Shown: positions 7,772 to 14,420 of the stretch, piece by piece
Layout of the letters: each line of letters starts with the position of its first letter
Position numbering within the stretch: the first letter of the stretch is position 1
Source of the DNA: an uncultured Chryseobacterium sp.
GTDB lineage: Bacteria; Bacteroidota; Bacteroidia; Flavobacteriales; Weeksellaceae
Reading direction: 5' to 3'
Assembly (NCBI GenBank): GCA_913774355.1
Contig: CAJYGB010000034.1
Location: 1 to 64,000, forward strand
DNA length: 64,000 bases
Translations under genes and position numbers: made by a program
The notes under the pieces: generated by a model
What the model saw: the letters and a program-made list of their open reading frames with translations, nothing else
Database searches by the model: none
Told to the model about the DNA's origin: nothing

Positions 7772-9490
7772 TTATAATTTGCCTGGCAGGTTACCGGCGG
7801 GTTTGAAATCGTTTTTCTGCACGCTGGATACCGGTGTTTTCCCACTTCCGTTCAGGCGGTCTTCCAACGCCTGGATTTTTCTGTTGGATTCTTTGAGCGC
7901 TTCGATCAGCACCGGGATCAGGGCATTGTAGTTGACCGACTTGTAGCCGTCCTTATTGGTCATTACGGCATCCGGGAATACCTTTTCTACTTCCTGGGCG
8001 ATCACCCCCATGTCCTTGCCTTCTCCTAATGCCTGACCAGGGAATTCTTTCTTGTCCCTCCAGGTATAGGTATAGCCGTTCAGCTGGTTCAGCTTTTCTG
8101 TTGCATTATAAATCGGGGTAATGTCTTTTTTAAAACGGCGGTCGGAAGTTCCTTGTACGCGAGCTGTCTCAACACGCGTGTCAAATCTACCGACGCCAGC
8201 GGTATAAATACCTTTATTATTAGTTACTCTTACCCAATCATTATCTTGCATATACCATCCTCCACCATATGTTTGCCAATATACAGATCCTGTTCCCCTC
8301 ATTCTTATAGAATTATCTACTCCTGAATAAATATCACCGTTAAAAAAGTGATTAGCACCATTTTCGGCTGTATATACTAGCTGTGTGTCATTAGACCCTA
8401 TATATCCTAATCGGTTTCCACTACTGTTATAGATAGATAAAAAACCCGAAGAATTTGTACTTCCAGGATTTAGTTGAACATAACCTTGACTTGCAAATGG
8501 ATTTCCCACTCTTAAATAACTATTAAACCATCCGGCACCATCTGCATAAAGACCTTTATTATTTGATACTCTCAACCAATTAATGTCATTCATATATAAA
8601 CCTCCTCCATAATCTTCCCAGTATACAGAACCTGTTCCTCTCATTCTTAAAGAATTATTAACTCCTGAATAAATATCACCGTTAAAATAGTGGTTAGCAC
8701 CATTTTCGGCTGAATATACTAGCTGTGTGTCATTAGAACCTATATATCCTAATCGATTTCCACTACTGTTATAGATAGATAAAAACCCCGCTGAGTTTGT
8801 ACTTCCAGGATTTAATGCAATATAACCACCATTTCTACCTGATTTAATTGCTCCCGGTGAAGTTACATTTCCACTATTATCCCAAGTCAACGCGTTGGTT
8901 CCATTCACGGTTCCCAGAGCACCTCCGGTATCTCCCCATAATCTTGGGCCGCCGATGGTTCCGTTGTAGATCAATCCGTGGTTGCCGTCATTGGCAGCAC
9001 GCAGCCTCAACTGATTATCGTTCATCACAAGGGTCTGGGTAGCGGAGTGGTTGCCGAGGTTGTCACCGGTGGCTGTTCCACCGAGTGCTTTCCACTGCCC
9101 GCCGGTGATGTTCCCGTTGGAGGCACCGTTGGGGTTGTAGAAATAATAGAAACCCGGGGTTACGGCCAGCGAAGTGGAAGGCCGGTTTCCGGTGGTGAGG
9201 GTGTTCCCGGTGGCGTTGTTGTAGACGATCATCCCGTCGAAATACGTAGGGAAGGTAAATCCGTCGGCCTGGGAAAGGTCGAACTGGAAGTTCACCAGGT
9301 CTACGGAAGGGATCACGACGCCTTTTCCCACGTAAGGCCCGGCACCGGCTTCGGTACTGAAGCCCGAGCTGCCGTCCAAGAGGACATTGGAATTGGTGAT
9401 GCCGTTGGTGACCCCGTTATTGGTCTGGATCTGCGCCTGCATTCCGGCAAAAACCACCAGGGCAGCGACCGTAAGTATATTTTTTTTCAT
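7772..9490 (-). CDS. modular fibre-like surface protein with C-terminal S74 chaperone domain (copy A)
   Basis: The 572-residue protein begins with a signal peptide (VVFAGMQAQ). Residues 21-140 are a domain shared with the genes at 512 and 9774, and residues 201-220 are a short linker shared with copy B. The core (222-449) is two 114-residue repeats starting GYIALNPGSTNS and GYVQLNPGSTNS. The C-terminus (about 449-550) starts with SDRRFKKD and contains GVIAQEVEKVFPDAV, the signature of the Peptidase_S74 intramolecular chaperone of phage tailspikes and related fibres. It ends in a coiled coil and a 26-residue tail. In that family the domain drives trimerisation and cleaves itself off before the S-D-x-R motif. 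The mature part is therefore probably a trimeric surface fibre; the receptor is unknown. Confidence 0.8.
   Translation of the reverse strand: MKKNILTVAALVVFAGMQAQIQTNNGVTNGITNSNVLLDGSSGFSTEAGAGPYVGKGVVIPSVDLVNFQFDLSQADGFTFPTYFDGMIVYNNATGNTLTTGNRPSTSLAVTPGFYYFYNPNGASNGNITGGQWKALGGTATGDNLGNHSATQTLVMNDNQLRLRAANDGNHGLIYNGTIGGPRLWGDTGGALGTVNGTNALTWDNSGNVTSPGAIKSGRNGGYIALNPGSTNSAGFLSIYNSSGNRLGYIGSNDTQLVYSAENGANHYFNGDIYSGVNNSLRMRGTGSVYWEDYGGGLYMNDINWLRVSNNKGLYADGAGWFNSYLRVGNPFASQGYVQLNPGSTNSSGFLSIYNSSGNRLGYIGSNDTQLVYTAENGANHFFNGDIYSGVDNSIRMRGTGSVYWQTYGGGWYMQDNDWVRVTNNKGIYTAGVGRFDTRVETARVQGTSDRRFKKDITPIYNATEKLNQLNGYTYTWRDKKEFPGQALGEGKDMGVIAQEVEKVFPDAVMTNKDGYKSVNYNALIPVLIEALKESNRKIQALEDRLNGSGKTPVSSVQKNDFKPAGNLPGKL
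8144..8827 (-). repeat. two 342-bp coding repeats in fibre protein A
   Basis: Residues 222-335 and 336-449 of the 572-residue fibre protein are tandem copies, each holding LSIYNSSGNRLGYIGSNDTQ and a G-D-I-Y-S-G-V segment. The repeats are visibly richer in A and T than the N- and C-terminal parts of the same gene. Confidence 0.8.
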
Positions 9491-9497
9491 TGTTTTA

Positions 9498-9549
9498 GGA
9501 ATTTAAAGTGTAAAGTTCAAGGTTTAAGGTTTAAAGTTTGAGGTTCATG
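9498..9549 (-). repeat. degenerate GTTTAAAGTTC-type repeat upstream of fibre gene A
   Basis: The sequence directly upstream of the start at 9490 repeats TTTAAAGT/AAGGTTTA units. The same motif, better preserved, lies upstream of fibre gene B (11819-11902). It therefore belongs to the duplicated unit. Confidence 0.6.
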
Positions 9550-9773
9550 GTTTATTCGTCAGCCGGTAAAAAGCCCGGAGGAGCGCGCTGGAAAAAATAA
9601 CCATACCGTGGCTCCCGCGAGCTTAATAAAACACAAATTGATATTAAGAAAAGTTTCGGTATGGTCAGGTAGCATTTCATAATGGGCCCGACGGGTGCCC
9701 TCAGCCGGATGATGAATTTCGTTTCCCGGATCATCCGACCTCTTTCCGGCACCGGCATCAGGAGCCCTTCGTT

Positions 9774-11810
9774 TTATTTTTTCTTCAGTTCTTCTTTCAG
9801 TTCTTTGATTTCACGGTGGGCTTCTTTCAGGGATTCGATCAGTACCGGGATCAGGGCATTGTAATTGACGGATTTGTAACCTTCCTTGTTGGTCATTACG
9901 GCATCCGGGAATACCTTTTCCACTTCCTGGGCGATTACCCCCATGTCTTTGCCTGTACCTAAGGTCTGGCCCGGGAATTCTTTCTTGTCCTTCCAGGTAT
10001 AGGTATAGCCGTTCAGCTGGTTCAGCTTTTCGGTAGCATTGTAAATTGGGGTGATATCTTTTTTGAAGCGGCGGTCTGAGGGGCCTTGGACGCGTGGGGT
10101 TTGGATGGTGGTGTTAAAAACATGTATGCCTGAAGGAGCGTTATAGGCTACGTCTCCTCCTGAGAATCCTCCAATATTGATCAGAATCGATTGGTCGGGT
10201 TTTGTGAGGCTCAGATATCCGTTATATGTGTTGGATCCCGGAACCAGCAAAGCAGAACCAATGGTTTCATAACCTGATTTTACCGTAGTATTAAATATAT
10301 GTTTACCTGAAGGAGCAGTATAGGCTACGTCTCCCCCGGAAAATCCTCCAATATTGACAAGAGTTGATTGATCAGGTTTTGTAAGGCTCAGATATCCGTT
10401 ATAAGTGCTGGATCCAGGAACCAGTAAAGCAGAACCAATGGTTTCATAACCTGATTTTACCGTAGTATTAAATACATGTTTACCTGATGGAGCGGTATAT
10501 GCGACGTCTCCTCCTGTAAATCCTCCAATATTAACAAGAGGTGACTGATCGGGCTTGGTAAGGCTCAGATATCCGTTATAAGTGCTGGATCCTGGAATTA
10601 GCAAGGCAGAGCCAATAGTTTCATAACCTGATTTTACTATCGTATTAAATACATGTTTACCTGAAGGAGCATTATATGATACGTCTCCTCCTGTCGACCC
10701 TCCAATATTTACAAGAGTCGATTGATCAGGTTTTGTAATACTCACGTATCCATTATATGTAGCAGACCCTGGAATCAATAAAGCTGAACCTATGGTTTCA
10801 TAACCCGATTTTACTGTGGTGTTGAAAATGTGTATGCCTGAAGGAGCATTATAAGCAACATCTCCCCCTGAAAACCCTCCAATATTAACTAATGTTGACT
10901 GGTCAGGTTTTGTAATGCTCAAATATCCATTATAAGTGTTGGATCCTGGAACCAGTAAAGCCGAACCTATAGTATCATAACCTGATTTTACCGTTGTATT
11001 AAATACATGCTTACCTGCTGGAGCGTTATAAGCTACGTCTCCCCCTGAAAATCCTCCAATATTAACAAGAGGTGACTGGTCAGGCTTTGTAAGGCTAATA
11101 TATCCGTTAAGAGTAGCTGATCCCGGAATAAGTGAAGCAGAACCGATACTTCCTATGCCTGATTTTATGACTCCCGGTGAAGTTACATTTCCACTATTAT
11201 CCCAAGTCAGTGCGCTGGTCCCATTAATAGTTCCTAACGCTCCTCCTGAATTCCCCCAAAGCCTTGGTCCGTCGATGGCAGCGTTGTAGGCCAGGGCCTG
11301 GTTGCCATCGGCAGCACCTTTCAGCCGGAGGTCGAAGCCGTTTAAGGCAAGGGTCTGGGTAGCGGAGTGGTTGCCGAGGTTGTCACCGGTGGCTGTTCCG
11401 CCGAGTGCTTTCCACTGGCCGCCGGTGATGTTCCCGTTGGAGGCACCGTTGGGGTTGTAGAAATAATAGAAACCCGGGGTCACGGCCAGCGAAGTGGATG
11501 GCCGGTTCCCTGTGGTAAGGGTGTTCCCCGTGGCGTTGTTGTAGACGATCATCCCGTCGAAATACGTAGGGAAGGTAAATCCGTCGGCCTGGGAAAGGTC
11601 GAACTGGAAGTTCACCAGGTCTACCGAAGGGATCACGACGCCTTTTCCTACATAAGGTCCGGCACCGGCTTCGGTACTGAAGCCTGAGCTGCCGTCCAAG
11701 AGGACATTGGAATTGGTGATGCCGTTGGTGACCCCGTTATTGGTCTGGATCTGCGCCTGCATTCCGGCAAAGACCACCAGGGCAGCGACCGTAAGTATAT
11801 TTTTTTTCAT
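9774..11810 (-). CDS. modular fibre-like surface protein with six 59-residue repeats and S74 domain (copy B)
   Basis: The 678-residue paralogue of the gene at 7772. The first ~155 residues are the same as in copy A, with a few mostly silent DNA differences. The core (217-570) is six 59-residue repeats of the type SGYETIGSALLVPGSSTYNG, each ending with a G-x-H-V/I-F-N-T motif. Residues 571-678 are the S74 domain (SDRRFKKD; GVIAQEVEKVFPDAV) and a short coiled coil ending in ELKKK. The 26-residue tail of copy A is absent. As for copy A, a self-cleaving trimeric fibre is expected from the family. The shared ends and unrelated cores suggest exchange of the central module. Confidence 0.8.
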   Translation of the reverse strand: MKKNILTVAALVVFAGMQAQIQTNNGVTNGITNSNVLLDGSSGFSTEAGAGPYVGKGVVIPSVDLVNFQFDLSQADGFTFPTYFDGMIVYNNATGNTLTTGNRPSTSLAVTPGFYYFYNPNGASNGNITGGQWKALGGTATGDNLGNHSATQTLALNGFDLRLKGAADGNQALAYNAAIDGPRLWGNSGGALGTINGTSALTWDNSGNVTSPGVIKSGIGSIGSASLIPGSATLNGYISLTKPDQSPLVNIGGFSGGDVAYNAPAGKHVFNTTVKSGYDTIGSALLVPGSNTYNGYLSITKPDQSTLVNIGGFSGGDVAYNAPSGIHIFNTTVKSGYETIGSALLIPGSATYNGYVSITKPDQSTLVNIGGSTGGDVSYNAPSGKHVFNTIVKSGYETIGSALLIPGSSTYNGYLSLTKPDQSPLVNIGGFTGGDVAYTAPSGKHVFNTTVKSGYETIGSALLVPGSSTYNGYLSLTKPDQSTLVNIGGFSGGDVAYTAPSGKHIFNTTVKSGYETIGSALLVPGSNTYNGYLSLTKPDQSILINIGGFSGGDVAYNAPSGIHVFNTTIQTPRVQGPSDRRFKKDITPIYNATEKLNQLNGYTYTWKDKKEFPGQTLGTGKDMGVIAQEVEKVFPDAVMTNKEGYKSVNYNALIPVLIESLKEAHREIKELKEELKKK
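10101..11162 (-). repeat. six 177-bp coding repeats in fibre protein B
   Basis: Six in-frame units of 59 codons, differing at a few positions (for example NAPAGK, NAPSGI, TAPSGK). Repeats 4 and 5 are the closest pair. Such arrays can change copy number by slippage or recombination without breaking the frame. Confidence 0.85.
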
Positions 11811-11818
11811 TGTTTTAG

Positions 11819-11902
11819 GGTTTAAAGTTCAGGGTTTAAAGTTCAAGGTTTACCGTTTAAGGTTTAAAGTTCAGGGTTTAAAGTTCAAGGTTTACCGTTT
11901 AA
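11819..11902 (-). repeat. two exact 42-bp tandem repeats upstream of fibre gene B
   Basis: Positions 11819-11860 and 11861-11902 are identical 42-base units made of GGTTTAAAGTTC-like sub-repeats, followed by a partial third. They lie in the expected promoter/leader zone of the gene starting at 11810, where copy-number change could affect expression; that is inference. Confidence 0.8.
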
Positions 11903-12058
11903 GGTTAAAAGTTGGGGGTTGGCTGCATTAAGAAAACTACCGATGGATTTTATCCGGATGGATTACATAAGCGCAGGCGGAAAGCACAGCCCCGCCTGCT
12001 GCTTAAAAAACATAATCGATGAAAAATCAATGGTTTTCTGAATGAAAAAATGGCGCTC

Positions 12059-13429
12059 TTATTTATTAGGGATGATCCATTCCGCACCGGTCCAGATGGC
12101 CATATAACCTCTCTGGTAGTTAAAGTTGGCGGTGGTGGCGGTAATGACGCCGCTCGCTGCCGGATTTGCCGCTGCGGATGGATTGTAGTTGTAGACATAG
12201 ACGGTTCTTCCGGCATCTGCCGCGGTAAGGGCAGGGAAGGTCATCGTAACCCCGCCGGATGAAGCGCTGGTTACTACAAAATAATCGGAAGGCTGTACGG
12301 TATAGGTAGCGGTCGTAGGCTTTACCACGCCACCCCTGATGTTCTGGTATGCCGGTGCAGACGATGCACCCAGCTTCTGCCAGTTGGTTCCGTCGTTATA
12401 ATAGAATCCTGCTGCATCGATGTTCACGGCCGATCCGCTCTGGGTACCTGTGGAAATACTGTTGACGTAAACCAGGGTAGAGACAGGTACCGAAGTCATG
12501 CTCTGGGCACGCTGACGGTCTACCCTCGGGATCAGGATCCCGTCCACGGCTGTGGCGGTTCCTGTGGGCTGTGCAGCATTCATATCCACCGTAGCCGCAG
12601 GTGCATCTGTATTAATCCCCGCTTTTCCTGCCGCCTGAAAACTTGCGACCACTTTATCCAGGATTTTATCGCTTGAGAAGTCGGTTCCTCCGGAGAGGAT
12701 ATTCATCTGTTGAGTATTCAGAATACCGACATTGACGTCGGCTTCACTGTATAGAATTCCTCCGTTTTTTACAGAGCTCGCAATTAGTCCGTTAGTAGAA
12801 AGCGGTGTCGGGGATACTCCGTCTATGATGATAGAGTTGGTACCTGTGCGCCCGAATTTGGAACTTCCCAGTACCTGTACCGTTTCCAGAGGGGCAGTAG
12901 TACCAAAACCGGTCCTGTGGTTGGCGGCATCTACGGAAAGCGTACTGCTGTCTACAGAGAATGCATTGACACCGGTCCCGGTAAAAGCCATGGTATTGGT
13001 GGCGCTCAGTCCGCTTACTGTGGTGGCCTGGGTGAGGGCACCGCCCAGCTGGATGTTTCCGGAGGCCTGGGTAAGCCCGTTATTGGCCGTTACGGCAGAT
13101 CCCCCGGCCCCGGAACCCATTTTGGTCCAGGCGGTACCGTTGTAATAATAAAATCCTACGGCGTCAATATTGGCTGCGGTCCCGGAAGCGGTCCCGGTAG
13201 AAATATCGTTTACATAGATCATGGTGGAGGTAGGCACGGAGCTCATGCTTTGGGCCCGCTGGCGGTCGACCCGCGGGATCATCAGTCCGTCTACGGCGGT
13301 TGTGGTCCCTGTCGCATTCTTAGCGGTAATATCCAGGGTGGTTGCCGGTGCCGTCGTATTGATTCCGACCTGTCCGTAAGCGGTGGCTGTAAAAGCAAGA
13401 ATTGCTATCGATAAGAGTTGTTTTTTCAT
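12059..13429 (-). CDS. secreted tail-fibre-like protein with duplicated N-terminal module
   Basis: The 456-residue protein has a signal peptide (AFTATAYGQ) and begins VGINTTAPATTLDIT, the usual opening of a large group of Flavobacteriia surface proteins related to phage tail-fibre heads. The module DGLMIPRVDRQRAQSMSSVP plus GFYYYNGTAWTKMG (about 20-105) recurs at about 272-350 as DGILIPRVDRQRAQSM plus GFYYNDGTNWQKLG. The end is a small beta domain finishing MAIWTGAEWIIPNK. There is no S74 domain and no sorting signal. It is the first gene of the minus-strand surface-protein run. Its function is unknown; a fibrous adhesin is a reasonable guess. Confidence 0.7.
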   Translation of the reverse strand: MKKQLLSIAILAFTATAYGQVGINTTAPATTLDITAKNATGTTTAVDGLMIPRVDRQRAQSMSSVPTSTMIYVNDISTGTASGTAANIDAVGFYYYNGTAWTKMGSGAGGSAVTANNGLTQASGNIQLGGALTQATTVSGLSATNTMAFTGTGVNAFSVDSSTLSVDAANHRTGFGTTAPLETVQVLGSSKFGRTGTNSIIIDGVSPTPLSTNGLIASSVKNGGILYSEADVNVGILNTQQMNILSGGTDFSSDKILDKVVASFQAAGKAGINTDAPAATVDMNAAQPTGTATAVDGILIPRVDRQRAQSMTSVPVSTLVYVNSISTGTQSGSAVNIDAAGFYYNDGTNWQKLGASSAPAYQNIRGGVVKPTTATYTVQPSDYFVVTSASSGGVTMTFPALTAADAGRTVYVYNYNPSAAANPAASGVITATTANFNYQRGYMAIWTGAEWIIPNK

Positions 13430-13576
13430 TTTTTGGATTTTTATTGTTTGTTAATTGAAGTTGTATTAACTGCCGGCATGACGCAGGGCTTTCCGTTGTG
13501 ATTGATCAATTTTTGTGTGAAGACTTCACCTTTTAAAAGTCATTGGAAGATTCAAAAAAAAACTAACCAAAGTCTT

Positions 13577-14194
13577 TCATATAGCCATTGGTTTATAATA
13601 AATATAAACTCCCACTGCGGCCGCTCTTACAAGACTAAGAATATGTACTTGGGGGACATTGGGCGGCGGCCGGCAGGAGTTATGGCAGGACTTCTCAAAT
13701 TGCCTGTGAGATTCCCTATATAGATATTTGTGTTTTACAATGTCATCCGTAAAAAGAATTTTTATAAAGAGCACATAGGGAGCATCTGCAGCTGCATGTC
13801 TGCATTTTTCACAGGAGAGACAGGAAAGAATCCCGTAATGATTCTGGCACCGGGTACAGATGAGAGTAGATTTTTTTCTGTCTGCAGGTCCTATAACTGG
13901 TTTTACGGATTCACAGATTTCATATTTCTTTACGACAGGCTTACAGGTATTTTTAATTACTTTAGCTATCCTTTTTTTTCTGCTAATCCGCACAAAATTC
14001 GCCCTTTTCTTTTTTGTAACATATGGTCTTGGTGTTGCAACGGTATGGATGAGAGTACCCTCCGATACGAAGAGTTGTCTTTTTTTATCATAGATTTCCT
14101 GTGCCGACACTATGTTCCAGAACAATACCATTCCAAGGACCGTCATCCTTAAGAATAAATAGTGGATAGAGACAGGTTTGAAAATAACAGGCAT
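13577..14194 (-). CDS. secreted Cys-rich hypothetical protein
   Basis: Starting at the Met at 14194 gives a 205-residue protein with a signal peptide ending FWNIVSAQ; Met at 14146 is an alternative start. After a basic segment (KKKRANFVRISRKKR) comes a Cys/His cluster, CTRCQNHYGILSCLSCEKC followed by R-H, which looks like a small metal-binding or disulfide knuckle. I do not recognise the family. A TAnnTTTG box lies 55 bases upstream. It is divergent from the sensor kinase at 14421, so it may be a target or partner of that two-component system (inference from position only). Confidence 0.5.
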   Translation of the reverse strand: MPVIFKPVSIHYLFLRMTVLGMVLFWNIVSAQEIYDKKRQLFVSEGTLIHTVATPRPYVTKKKRANFVRISRKKRIAKVIKNTCKPVVKKYEICESVKPVIGPADRKKSTLICTRCQNHYGILSCLSCEKCRHAAADAPYVLFIKILFTDDIVKHKYLYRESHRQFEKSCHNSCRPPPNVPQVHILSLVRAAAVGVYIYYKPMAI

Positions 14195-14248
14195 AGTAAA
14201 AATATTTCTAATATTATCAATAGGTTTTAAGACTATTATTATACATGG

Positions 14249-14256
14249 CAAATATA
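14249..14256 (-). promoter_or_regulatory. -7 box (TATATTTG) for the Cys-rich protein gene
   Basis: The minus strand reads TATATTTG, an exact match to the Bacteroidota TAnnTTTG box, 55 bases before the ATG at 14194. No clear -33 TTG is seen. Confidence 0.4.
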
Positions 14257-14420
14257 TTTCTAACCAGTGAAGAATGTATTGTGAAAATTGTATAAATAGT
14301 TAGACAAAACTGTATAATATTTAATACAAATGGTGTTTTATATATATAATAATTTTAATTTCGTTTTAATATTTTTTTTAATGAAAAAGAAGAGGATTGT
14401 TAAAAGACCTATTTTGTGGT

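Noticed and set aside
10101..11162. Evenly spaced repeats that could suggest a CRISPR array
   Set aside because: The 177-bp units are in-frame coding repeats with no short palindromic repeat/spacer pattern; there are no cas genes.
9774..11810. Prophage remnant, because of the S74 tailspike domain
   Set aside because: No capsid, terminase, integrase or lysis genes are near, and the proteins carry Sec signal peptides.
12732..13414. Two long plus-strand open frames opposite the gene at 12059
   Set aside because: Gly/Pro/Val-biased shadows of a repetitive gene, with no start context or family.
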